Origin: Halobacteriales archaeon QS_4_70_19
Lineage (GTDB): Archaea > Halobacteriota > Halobacteria > Halobacteriales > Haloarculaceae
Assembly (NCBI GenBank): GCA_003020985.1
Contig: PXRM01000028.1
Location: 57,596-121,595, forward strand
Direction: 5' to 3'
DNA: 64,000 nt
Numbering within the stretch: position 1 is the first letter of the stretch; every line of letters begins with the position of its first letter. Below are positions 28,704 to 36,953 of the stretch, piece after piece. The notes below the pieces were generated by a model, which worked only from the letters and a program-made list of their open reading frames with translations, was not told where the DNA came from and made no database searches. Made by a program: the position numbers and the translations under genes.

Positions 28704-30185
28704 CTACTGGTTGGCGGGGTGGTCGCTGGGGTAGTCGATCCAGTCGGGGTAGGCGTAGTCGGAGGTCTTGTTCTGCTCGGGCGCGAACGAGTGCATCACG
28801 CCGTAGCCGTCGCGGATCTCCTTGTCGACCTGCCACTGCTGCCAGACGGGGACCCCGGTCTCCTTCATCGAGGTCCACTGGGGCTCGTGGGCGTAGTCGG
28901 CGTCCGGTGGCGTGAACTTGATCTCCGGCAGGATCGTCCCCTCTTTGAACTTGTACTGCTCCAGCGCCTCCACCATCTGCTCGTTGGTGGGGACCTCCTT
29001 CATGTCGTTGTCGAGGACGTACCGCGCCATGGCGGTGGCGTACGCCCGGACGGCGTCGTACGTGATGGGACCGGAGTAGACGGGGTAGGTGTCGAACTTC
29101 TTGTTGTACCGCTTCATGAAGCCCTGGGTGAGGGGCGTGTTCGTCGTCTGTGGGGTGACCGCGTTCATCGTGAAGACGTAGCGACAGGCGCCGGACACCT
29201 CCTCCCAGAACTCGTAGATCTGGGCCGGCACGCTGATGCCGCCCATCTCGAACTGCCGGTTCTGGTTGGCCCACTGCTTGACGGCGGAGGTCCCCGTCAG
29301 CGCCTGGGCGATGAGGTTGATGTCGGCCCCCGAGGAGCCCACCTCGTCGAACAGGGGGGTCCAGTTGGTGGTCCCCGAGGAGGAGCGCTTGAACACCGGC
29401 ACCTCGTCGAAGATGTTGCCCAGTTCGGGCTTGAGCAGTTCGGCGAACGGGTCGAACGGGGCGATGTTCTCGATGAGGGCGGCTCCCTTCTTCCAGCCGA
29501 GCTTGTCGGCGTAGATGTTGAGGAACTCCAGTTCGGCCCGGGCGAGGTCGTACGAGTGGATGGGGCCCGCGCGGAAGTGCCACTTGAACTCGTCGTAGCG
29601 CTCGCTCACGATACGGCCCGGCTTCGGCCCGGCGGCGGCGGTGGTGAGATGGACCGTCCGTGTGGCCTTCATCGGATTGAAACACTGGAGGGTGGACTGC
29701 GTGAGGAACGTCCCGAACGTCGTCTTGCAGCCCTTCTTCTGGACGAGCCGCTTGAACTCCGACTGGGCCGTCCCCGGGGAGGCCTCCGTGTTCCCGGAGA
29801 ACGGCTCCAGCTTCGCGCCCAGAATACCGCGTCCCCCGATGCCGGGGACGCCGTTCTGGTTGATGTCCTGGACGGCCAGCTGCATCGAGTTCCACATCGA
29901 CTGCCCGACCGGGAAGCTCTCCGGCTGGGGCGCCAGGTTCCCGATCCGGATGGTGTTCCCCGAGAGGGGCGTGGGTGGCGCCGTCCCGTCGTTGTTCGCG
30001 CCGCCGACGGTCCCCTCGAACCCACTCCCACCCTGCCGGTCCCGCTCCTTGCAGCCTGCCGCCAGCGCGGCCGCTCCCCCGGCGCCAGCGTACTTCAGGA
30101 ACGACCGTCGTCGTGTGTTACCCTTTGATTCCGCCACCGAACGCCCCGCTGACGACTCGACGGTGGACTGACTCTCCTGGCTCAC
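28704..30185 (-). CDS. ABC transporter solute-binding lipoprotein (branched-chain amino acid/urea type), Tat-exported
   Basis: 493 residues. The N-terminus has a twin-arginine motif RRRSFLKYAG followed by a hydrophobic stretch ending in a lipobox (ALAAGC), so it should be Tat-exported and lipid-anchored outside the membrane. The mature part is a type-I periplasmic binding fold of the LivJ/UrtA kind: IRIGNLAPQPESFPVG, NGVPGIGGRGILGAKLEP, YAYPDWIDYPSDHPANQ at the end. Ligand unknown (amino acids, amides or urea are typical). No permease or ATPase genes are next to it, so its transporter partners must lie elsewhere. Confidence 0.88.
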   Translation of the reverse strand: MSQESQSTVESSAGRSVAESKGNTRRRSFLKYAGAGGAAALAAGCKERDRQGGSGFEGTVGGANNDGTAPPTPLSGNTIRIGNLAPQPESFPVGQSMWNSMQLAVQDINQNGVPGIGGRGILGAKLEPFSGNTEASPGTAQSEFKRLVQKKGCKTTFGTFLTQSTLQCFNPMKATRTVHLTTAAAGPKPGRIVSERYDEFKWHFRAGPIHSYDLARAELEFLNIYADKLGWKKGAALIENIAPFDPFAELLKPELGNIFDEVPVFKRSSSGTTNWTPLFDEVGSSGADINLIAQALTGTSAVKQWANQNRQFEMGGISVPAQIYEFWEEVSGACRYVFTMNAVTPQTTNTPLTQGFMKRYNKKFDTYPVYSGPITYDAVRAYATAMARYVLDNDMKEVPTNEQMVEALEQYKFKEGTILPEIKFTPPDADYAHEPQWTSMKETGVPVWQQWQVDKEIRDGYGVMHSFAPEQNKTSDYAYPDWIDYPSDHPANQ

Positions 30186-30508
30186 ACTGTGTCACCTACT
30201 CACATCATTCCGGCTCGAACAATTAGCTTATTTGGCCCGTAATCGCATTATTTCTGAGTTATGTAGGATAAATTTCAACATTCGACCTGTTCTCCTAGAT
30301 TTATCCACATTCTGCGACCGAACCGCTCGGATCGGCGGAGACGTGGCGGCGGGGCTGGCGGGGGGTTCCGTCGTCGTCGAGAGCGGCCCCGCTCCCCGGA
30401 CGGGGGCTGGCGGCGGACGGAAAGCGGCGGGGACTGCCGGTCGGCTGGCTCGCAGCGTGTCGTCCCGGTCGGTCCGACAACTGCCCGGGCCTGCCGGGAC
30501 CGGTGACG
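30186..30508. other. Intergenic region with AT-rich promoter block
   Basis: 323 bases between the divergent-to-convergent pair of minus-strand genes. The first 120 bases are strongly AT-rich (TTAGCTTATTTGG, CGCATTATTTCTGAG, GGATAAATTTCAAC) and probably hold the promoter of the solute-binding protein gene. The remainder is GC-rich with no convincing reading frame; the 112-residue plus-strand ORF across it has no family features. Confidence 0.5.
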
Positions 30509-31126
30509 CTACCTGTCCGGTCCCAGCGACGTCTCACCCTCGTCGTCCGGAAGTTCGATCTCGTTCGTGAACGCCCCCTCGTCGTCCTCGTAGTCGTACT
30601 CCTCGATGGCCTGGAGGATGACCTCCACGACCGACTCGCGCGACCAGCGCGAGGTGTTGAGCGAGAGGTCGTAGAAGGAGGTGTCGGTCACGTCGACGCC
30701 GTAGGCGCGCTCGAACCGGCCGATCTCCTGGACCTCGCGGACCCGCATCTCGGACTCCATCTCCTCGCGGTCCTCGGTCCGGGTGACGCGCACCTCCTCG
30801 GGGGCGCTGAGCCAGACCCGGAGGTCCGCCCGGTTCCCCGCCAGCCAGCCCGCCAGCCGGGACTCCAGCACGAACCCCTTGTTGGAGGCCCCCCACACCT
30901 CCGCGACGCGCTGCAGCCGGCGGTCGATGAGCCGGTCGATCTCCGGTTTCTCGTCCGCTCGCGCCGAGAACTGCGTGAGGCTCATTCCCCGCTCCTCCGC
31001 CAGTTCCCGGAACACTTCGCCGCCGTCGACCCGCTGGACCCCCAGCGCCTCCGCCAGTGCCTGCGACGTGCTCGACGCGCCGCTGCCCGGCGGCCCCGAC
31101 ACCGTGATGAGGAGGTTGTGCTCCAT
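30509..31126 (-). CDS. cmk: (d)CMP kinase, archaeal type
   Basis: 205 residues. Phosphorylates CMP/dCMP with ATP in pyrimidine salvage and synthesis. The P-loop GPPGSGASSTSQALAEAL is at the N-terminus. DGGEVFRELAEERGMSL, ESRLAGWLAGNRADLRVWLSAP (substrate-site and LID region) and SFYDLSLNTSRWS are the archaeal Cmk pattern. In most haloarchaea cmk lies downstream of secY with adk and truB; here it is isolated on the minus strand about 3.6 kb away. The acidic C-terminal 35 residues are an extra tail. Confidence 0.88.
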   Translation of the reverse strand: MEHNLLITVSGPPGSGASSTSQALAEALGVQRVDGGEVFRELAEERGMSLTQFSARADEKPEIDRLIDRRLQRVAEVWGASNKGFVLESRLAGWLAGNRADLRVWLSAPEEVRVTRTEDREEMESEMRVREVQEIGRFERAYGVDVTDTSFYDLSLNTSRWSRESVVEVILQAIEEYDYEDDEGAFTNEIELPDDEGETSLGPDR

Positions 31127-31279
31127 GTGTTATGACACACGACCGCCGCCGCTACCTAACGGTATCGGTGACATTCTGCCCGCGCGGTGGTGTCGGTGCC
31201 ACCCTCACACCGGGCGGCCCGCGACGACGGGGTGACGGTCGCCGTCAGACCGAAGCCCCCCGCGCTCCGAGTGGAGACG

Positions 31280-31687
31280 ATGCCAGCCACGTCGCCGGCC
31301 GACCGGAAACGGCTCGCCGCTCGGGCCATCGCCCGTCACCGTTCGCGCGACGACGGCGTGGCGTTCCGGGCGCGGGCGGGCGACCGGACGGTCCGGCTCT
31401 CGTACACCGACCGGACGATCGCACTCGACCTGGCCGCGGCCCCGGAGCCGGCCGCGGCGCGCGCGACCCTGGAGGAGCTGCTGGGCTCGTTTCCCGTCTT
31501 CAAGCTCCAGCAGCCCGACACCCGGAAGGCCCGCGACGAGCGAGTGTACGTCTCGGCGCTCGCGGACCCGAAACACGCCGCGGACTTCCTGGAGGCCTGC
31601 TGCCGCGACGTGTTCGACCTCGACGAGGGGTACGCGCTGACGGTGGTCGACCGAGATGGGGGCGACGAGGGGGCCGGACCGCCCTGA
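31280..31687 (+). CDS. Small hypothetical haloarchaeal protein
   Basis: 135 residues, soluble, mixed alpha/beta. No family is recognised. It has the look of a real gene: strong third-position GC, acidic composition, and internally conserved-looking stretches such as LLGSFPVFKLQQPDTRKARDE and HAADFLEACCRDVFDLDEGY. The ATG at 31280 is used; the track start at 31187 includes an unlikely basic leader. It is divergent from cmk. Confidence 0.5.
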   Translation: MPATSPADRKRLAARAIARHRSRDDGVAFRARAGDRTVRLSYTDRTIALDLAAAPEPAAARATLEELLGSFPVFKLQQPDTRKARDERVYVSALADPKHAADFLEACCRDVFDLDEGYALTVVDRDGGDEGAGPP

Positions 31688-31802
31688 GCGGGGCGGACGC
31701 ACCGACGGGTGGACGCCATCCCCCGGGGCTCCCGGGTGAGGCGTTCACGAACGTCGCCCGTCTCGAACGTCTTATGACCCTTCCACGCTAACGTTCCCGG
31801 GA

Positions 31803-33122
31803 ATGAGCAGCCCTGAACTCGATGTCGTCGAGTTCCTCCTCACCGCGGCCGTCTACACGGAGGCCAACGATCTCGACGAGCGCGACCTGCCACCGCGGTA
31901 CCGGCGGGTGTTCTGGTCGGAGGGGGAGATCGAACGGCCGCTGGCGACGACGGGGAACACCGCCGCCGCCGCCACCGGTGTCGACCGTCCGTGGGAGGCC
32001 GTCTCCGGGCTGATATTCACCGAACGTGACGACTTCTCCGGGACCATCGACCTGTCGGACCGCGACATGACCGAGTCCTGGTACACCCAGCGCGTCGACG
32101 CCGGCCGCATCCAGGACAACCCGACGCTGGCCTCGTACTTCGAGGGGGGGATCGAGGGCGTCGAGTACGAGTCCGCCCGGGAGCGGAACCGCCCGGTCCA
32201 CGCCGACCGCGTCTGGATCGACTCCCTGCTGGACGAGATGTTCGACGAGGACGACGAGGAGATGCTGGACCTCGTCGAGGTGAAGGCTCCCGAGGAGGTC
32301 GAGATCACGATGGACGACCTCGTCCTCACCCAGGACCAGGAGGACGAGATCCAGAAGGTGGTCAAGGCCATCGAGCACCGGGACTACCTCGCGGAGATCG
32401 GCCTCCGGGAGATCGGGAAGCTCCTGTTCGTCGGGCCGCCGGGAACCGGGAAGACCAGCGTCGCGCGGGCGCTGGCACGCGAACTGGAGCTGCCGTTCGT
32501 CGAGGTGAAGCTGTCGATGATCACCAGCCAGTACCTCGGCGAAACCGCCAAGAACGTCGATAAGACGTTCGAGGTGGCCAAGCGGCTCTCGCCCTGCATC
32601 CTCTTCATGGACGAGTTCGACTTCGTCGCGAAGACGCGCTCCTCGGACGAGCACGCCGCCATCAAGCGCGCGGTCAACACGCTCCTGAAGTCCATCGACG
32701 AGGTCTCGCTCATCCAGGACGACGTGCTGCTCATCGGCGCGACCAACCACCCGGACCAGCTCGATGCCGCCGCCTGGCGGCGGTTCGACGAGATCGTCAA
32801 CTTCCCTAAGCCGGACGCCGACATGCGGGCGGACATCCTCGACGTCGTCACCCGGCGGATGGAGATCGACGACTTCGACCCGCACGAGGTGGCCGAACTC
32901 ACGGAAGGACTCACCGGGAGCGACCTCCGGCTCGTCCTCCGCGAAGCCGTCCTGGACGCCCTGACCGAGGAACGGACTACCCTCACCCAGGCCGACCTCC
33001 GGCGCGCCGTCGAGGGGTTCGAGGAACGGGACAACCTCAAGAACATGGACATGATCGAAGACGATGGGAACACGATCGCCGGCGACGGCGGTCACGACCA
33101 CGACCACGGCCACGACGACTGA
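31803..33122 (+). CDS. AAA+ ATPase (proteasomal-ATPase/CDC48-like single-ring module)
   Basis: 439 residues. The C-terminal two-thirds are one AAA module: Walker [16 protein letters not shown], Walker B CILFMDEFDFVAK, sensor-1 LLIGATNHPDQLD, arginine-finger region AAWRRFDEIVNFP, and a helical lid with VAELTEGLTGSDLRLVLREAV. The N-terminal 170 residues are haloarchaeal-specific and may recognise substrates. The protein ends in an unusual His/Asp-rich tail (GGHDHDHGHDD) that could bind metal. A remodelling or unfolding role is inferred from the family. The sequence TCTTATG lies about 33 bases upstream and may be the TATA box. Confidence 0.88.
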   Translation: MSSPELDVVEFLLTAAVYTEANDLDERDLPPRYRRVFWSEGEIERPLATTGNTAAAATGVDRPWEAVSGLIFTERDDFSGTIDLSDRDMTESWYTQRVDAGRIQDNPTLASYFEGGIEGVEYESARERNRPVHADRVWIDSLLDEMFDEDDEEMLDLVEVKAPEEVEITMDDLVLTQDQEDEIQKVVKAIEHRDYLAEIGLREIGKLLFVGPPGTGKTSVARALARELELPFVEVKLSMITSQYLGETAKNVDKTFEVAKRLSPCILFMDEFDFVAKTRSSDEHAAIKRAVNTLLKSIDEVSLIQDDVLLIGATNHPDQLDAAAWRRFDEIVNFPKPDADMRADILDVVTRRMEIDDFDPHEVAELTEGLTGSDLRLVLREAVLDALTEERTTLTQADLRRAVEGFEERDNLKNMDMIEDDGNTIAGDGGHDHDHGHDD

Positions 33123-33198
33123 GGCGCCGCTCCCGCCGGCGTGACCGTCCTCCCGTCTTCTCACGCCCCGGCCGCGGCCCCCGCTTCTCGACGGGGAC

Positions 33199-36090
33199 CT
33201 ACTCCTCCCGGTCGGCCGCTTCGGGTTCGAACAGCGCCCCGCAGAGCTTCCGGTGGCCGGCGCGGAGATGTTGCGAGACGGTGGCGTCGCCGATAGAGAG
33301 GACCTCGGCCACGTCGCTGGCCGAACTCCGGCGGGGCCACTCGTAGTAGCCGGCCCCGTAGGCCGTCTCGAGGGTCTGTCGCTGGCGGTCAGTCAGCTTC
33401 GACTCAACCTCGCTGACGTACTCGGTACTGCTCCTCGACTCCCGGGAGACCTGCTGCTGGCTCACCAGCGTGGCCCGGGGGTACTCGTCGGTTATCGTGT
33501 CGACGACCGAACGCGTGTCGTGCTCGGCCGGAAGCTCGATCGTGACGGCGGCGCCCGACTCCTCGATGGCGATGTCCTGGAGCCGGGCGCCGTACTCGCC
33601 GATGGCCGAGAGCACCGACGGTTCGTCGAGCAGAATCTCGTAGAGGATCACGTTCCCACGCTCCTCGACCTGGCGGAGCCGCGAGAACACGTCCGGAACC
33701 TGCTCGAAGAACGCGCGGACCTCGTCCTCGGTCAGCCCGTGGGCGGCCGTGTAGAGGAGGTGCTCGCCGTCGTCCAACCGGATGGTCCGGTCCATCCGGA
33801 GACGGCTTGGGTCGTCCCGGTCGGCCTCGACGGGGACCGAGAGGTCCGGAATCGCGAGCTCCAGTTCGACGACGCTCTCGGTCAGCAGGGCCTCGCGATG
33901 CTCCAGTGCGGTGATGGCGTGAGCGATGCTCTCGCCGACGTGGGAGATGACGTCCCGCTCGCGGCCGTCGAACGCCCGCTCGCGCGTCGAGTACACGTTC
34001 AGTGTCCCGTACTGGCGCCCCTCGTACTGGAGCGGGATGGCGGCGGCGGACCGGAAGCCGACCTCGCGGGCCGCGGCGCGCCACTGCTCGGCGGAGAACC
34101 GCTCCGTGTCTCGCCTGACGGCCGTCTGTCCAGTCTCGAGGGCGGTCACGCTCGGTCCCCGGGTCTCGAGGTCCTGTCCGTAGGGGACGGTGATGGACTC
34201 GAGGTACGACTCGTATGGCCCGGCACTGGTGCGGGGGACCACCTCGCCGGCCTCGGTGTCGACCTCGCCGATCCACGCGAACGCGTAGACGTCCGAGTTC
34301 GCGAGCGTCTCGCAGACCCGGGTCTCCAGCTCGTCGCGCGAGGAGGCGTCGACGACGACCTCGTTCACCTCGTGGACGACCTGGTTCAGCGTGACCAGGG
34401 CCTCCAGCTCGTCGCGCTGTTCACGCAACCGGCGCTCGCGTCGCTTCCGCTCGGTCACCTCGCGGGCGTTCACGAGGATCCCGTCGATGTATGGGTCGTC
34501 GAGGAGGTTGCGGGCGCTCGCCTCGACGACGGCCTCCGTTCCGTCCTTGCGGGTGAGCCGTGCGTCCATGGTCGGCTGCAGTGACGGGTCGGCGAGGAGA
34601 CTCCCGAGTGTCTCGGCCACCTCGTCCACGTCCCCCGGTGCGAGGTAGCCGAAGACGGACTCGCCGACGACCTCCGCGGGGGTGTAGCCGAACACCTCCT
34701 TGACCGAGGGTGTGATATACTGGACCTGCCCCCCCTCGTCGATGATGGCGCTGACGTTCGTCGAGCGTTCCAGTGCCGCCTCGTACCGCTTGAGTTGTCG
34801 CTCGTAGCGCTGCCGGTCGATGGCTGCGGCCAGGACGTTCGCAACGCTCCTGACGAACGAGATGTCGGTCTCGGCGAACGAGCGGGGTGCCGTATCGTGG
34901 ACGCCCAGGATGCCCCACGGCTCGTCCGAAGGGCCGATGACAACGCTGATACCGCTCTCGACGTCGTGTTCTCTCAGCAGTGGGGGACCGGAGAAGCGCG
35001 TCTCCGTGGTGAGATCCTCGACGATGACCGGCGCCTCGGAGCGGAGAGTGTAGCCCGCCTGGGAGTCGAGGCCGGTTCCGACAGTCGCGCCGACGTACTC
35101 CGGCTTCCAGCCCACTCCGGCCCGGAGCGCCAGCTCGTCCTCGTCCGGCAGGAGTTCGAGGACCTTGCAGTAGTCCGCCCCGAGCGTGTCGGCGATGGCC
35201 TCGACGGCGCTGTCGAACAGGTCGTCCAGCGAGATCTCCTCGAGAGCCTCCCGGCCGAGGGACGCGGCGGCGGCCTGCTGGTCGAGTCGCCGCTCCAGTT
35301 CGCGTTCGTGGCGTTTCTCCTCGGTGACGTCGGTGAAGTAGACCGAGAGCCCCGTTTCGGAGGGGTAGGCGTTCACCCGGTACCAGGTGTCGCGCGGCTC
35401 GAAGTAGGCCTCGAACGCGACCGCCTGCTGGGTCTCCATCGCGCGCTCGTACTCCTTCTGGAACCTCGTGCCCACGGCCCCCGGGTATACGTCCCAGATG
35501 TACTCCCCCACGAGTTCCTCCGGCGGGTAGCCGATGAGGTCGGCCGCGCGGTCGTTGGCGTAGGTGAAGTGAAAGTCCGTATCGAGCGCGAAGAACCCGT
35601 TGGAGATGCGCTCGAAGACAGCCTCGACGTCGTCGGGGCCGCCGGCAGCCGTCTGCTCGCCGTCGTCCGGGGCCGCCCCGTCCGTGTCCGCGGCGTCGGG
35701 GGTCGGTCCGTCGACGTGCTCCCCGGCCGCGGTCGTCTCGTCGGGCGTCGTCTCGTCCGGCTCCGACGGCGGTGTGACGAGCAGGGTCAGCCCGTCGGGG
35801 CCGGGGTAGACGCGGACCCGACGTGACTCGGCTGCCGACCTCGGCAGCCGGACGGTGGTTGACGCGCCCGACTCGCGCGCCGCCCGGAGGTCGTCGGGGA
35901 CGGCCTCCCGCTCGAGACCGGGCCACGCCTCCCAGATACGGCGCCCCTCGAGGGACCCGTCGTTGGCCCCCTCGAGCAGCGTCGCTGCGGCGTCGTTGCA
36001 GTAGCTGATCCGCCACTCGGCATCCAGTGACAGCAGCGGGTCGCTGATGCACTCCAGGGCGATTCGCCGTGCAGGTGTCTCGCTCGACAT
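33199..36090 (-). CDS. Multi-PAS/GAF sensor with Bat-type HTH_10 DNA-binding domain
   Basis: 963 residues; a one-protein sensor-regulator of the bacterio-opsin activator (Bat) class. Order of domains: PAS near residues 5-110, an acidic linker rich in TTPDE, PAS near 165-275 (SNGFFALDTDFHFTYANDRAADLIGY), GAF near 285-440, PAS near 445-560 (SVKEVFGYTPAEVVGES), and a second GAF near 575-740. A Bat regulatory domain then follows, with a C-terminal HTH_10 (LTDRQRQTLETAYGAGYYEWP and VAEVLSIGDATVSQHLRAGHRKL). Haloarchaeal proteins of this type sense oxygen, redox or light and control transcription. Input signal and targets are unknown. It is divergent from the winged-helix regulator at 36313. Confidence 0.93.
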   Translation of the reverse strand: MSSETPARRIALECISDPLLSLDAEWRISYCNDAAATLLEGANDGSLEGRRIWEAWPGLEREAVPDDLRAARESGASTTVRLPRSAAESRRVRVYPGPDGLTLLVTPPSEPDETTPDETTAAGEHVDGPTPDAADTDGAAPDDGEQTAAGGPDDVEAVFERISNGFFALDTDFHFTYANDRAADLIGYPPEELVGEYIWDVYPGAVGTRFQKEYERAMETQQAVAFEAYFEPRDTWYRVNAYPSETGLSVYFTDVTEEKRHERELERRLDQQAAAASLGREALEEISLDDLFDSAVEAIADTLGADYCKVLELLPDEDELALRAGVGWKPEYVGATVGTGLDSQAGYTLRSEAPVIVEDLTTETRFSGPPLLREHDVESGISVVIGPSDEPWGILGVHDTAPRSFAETDISFVRSVANVLAAAIDRQRYERQLKRYEAALERSTNVSAIIDEGGQVQYITPSVKEVFGYTPAEVVGESVFGYLAPGDVDEVAETLGSLLADPSLQPTMDARLTRKDGTEAVVEASARNLLDDPYIDGILVNAREVTERKRRERRLREQRDELEALVTLNQVVHEVNEVVVDASSRDELETRVCETLANSDVYAFAWIGEVDTEAGEVVPRTSAGPYESYLESITVPYGQDLETRGPSVTALETGQTAVRRDTERFSAEQWRAAAREVGFRSAAAIPLQYEGRQYGTLNVYSTRERAFDGRERDVISHVGESIAHAITALEHREALLTESVVELELAIPDLSVPVEADRDDPSRLRMDRTIRLDDGEHLLYTAAHGLTEDEVRAFFEQVPDVFSRLRQVEERGNVILYEILLDEPSVLSAIGEYGARLQDIAIEESGAAVTIELPAEHDTRSVVDTITDEYPRATLVSQQQVSRESRSSTEYVSEVESKLTDRQRQTLETAYGAGYYEWPRRSSASDVAEVLSIGDATVSQHLRAGHRKLCGALFEPEAADREE

Positions 36091-36264
36091 GGTTGGGCGC
36101 GTCCGTCGTCGTTCGGAACCAACGCGGGGGGGTGTATCGCTCTTACGGTCGAACGGGTCGGGCGGCCGCTCCGCTCTGGTCGTCGCGGGGGTCCTCGCTC
36201 CGGACCAAACTATTTTGCCATTATCAATATGAGGGCCTGTTCACTCCTAACGGGTAGGACGCGT

Positions 36265-36293
36265 GACAGACGATTAATATACCGCCGTCTGTC
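36265..36293 (+). promoter_or_regulatory. TATA box enclosed by a perfect inverted repeat (operator candidate)
   Basis: GACAGACG (36265-36272) and CGTCTGTC (36286-36293) are perfect inverted complements 13 bases apart. Between them sits ATTAATAT (36273-36280), a strong TATA box 33-40 bases before the ATG of the winged-helix regulator. A dimer bound to this palindrome would block TBP, so autorepression is a reasonable inference. Confidence 0.6.
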
Positions 36294-36312
36294 GCTGCTC
36301 GTTCGCGCAACC

Positions 36313-36798
36313 ATGATCTCCACGCTGACGTCGCTCACGAGGTACGTCGGGCGGTTGTTCACACACCTCCGTGAGTCCCTCGGAGGCGACCACGACGACA
36401 GCACAGATGCCAGCTCCGCCAGTGACTCCGGGCCGACAGCCCCGCCGGCGGAGCCAGAACCCACCACACCCGCGACGCCCCCGACCCCCGGCGAGGGGAC
36501 GCTCCTCGCCGACGGGCGCGGCGACGAGACCCTGAGCCGCTCGGAACTCGCGGGCGTCACCGGACTCCGGCCGGACCGTTACGTCCAGCAGCTCCTCGCC
36601 GAACACGGCGGCCGTCTGCGACAGCGCGAGGTGAGCGAGCTGACGCGGCTCTCGGCCTCCACGACGAGCCGGCTCCTCTCGGAGATGGAGGACGACGACC
36701 AGGTCACTCGCGTCTCCGTCGGTCGCGAGAAGATCGTCTGTCTTCCCTCTGCGGCTCCCGAGATCAGCGCCGGCCCGCCGACCGACCAGGTAGCCTGA
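36313..36798 (+). CDS. Winged-helix transcriptional regulator
   Basis: 161 residues. The N-terminal helix is followed by a low-complexity Pro/Thr/Ser-rich linker (residues about 25-80). The C-terminal half is a winged helix of the MarR/IclR-like haloarchaeal type: QQLLAEHGGRLRQREVSELT, then the recognition helix LSASTTSRLLSEMEDDDQV and the wing RVSVGREKIVCLP. Its promoter contains the inverted repeat described above. The N-terminal segment LTRYVGRLFTHLRESLG may be amphipathic. Its TGA stop is immediately followed by palindromic element copy B. Confidence 0.8.
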   Translation: MISTLTSLTRYVGRLFTHLRESLGGDHDDSTDASSASDSGPTAPPAEPEPTTPATPPTPGEGTLLADGRGDETLSRSELAGVTGLRPDRYVQQLLAEHGGRLRQREVSELTRLSASTTSRLLSEMEDDDQVTRVSVGREKIVCLPSAAPEISAGPPTDQVA

Positions 36799-36879
36799 GA
36801 CGGATTACGCTACGTCCTTTCCACATTGACCGCTTGCTCTCGGGCGGTCATCGTGGGAAACAGTTAGCCTAATCCGTAT
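36799..36879 (+). repeat. Palindromic element, copy B, abutting the winged-helix regulator stop codon
   Basis: 81 bases. The outer arms ACGGATTACGCTA and TAGCCTAATCCGT pair with one mismatch; the inner arms CCACATTGACCGC and GCGGTCATCGTGG pair partly. The left end follows directly on the TGA of the upstream gene. The right end reads CCGTATGAG, as in copy A. Confidence 0.88.
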
Positions 36880-36953
36880 GAGACGGCGCCGCCGGGCTAC
36901 CCGTCGACCCGCCACCCGGGTACTTTTGTCCCGACGCCCCCTCCCTTGCCCCG

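Noticed and set aside
30232-30570. 112-residue plus-strand ORF in the intergenic gap
   Set aside because: Starts in AT-rich promoter DNA, continues into the cmk 3' end and shows no coding signature.
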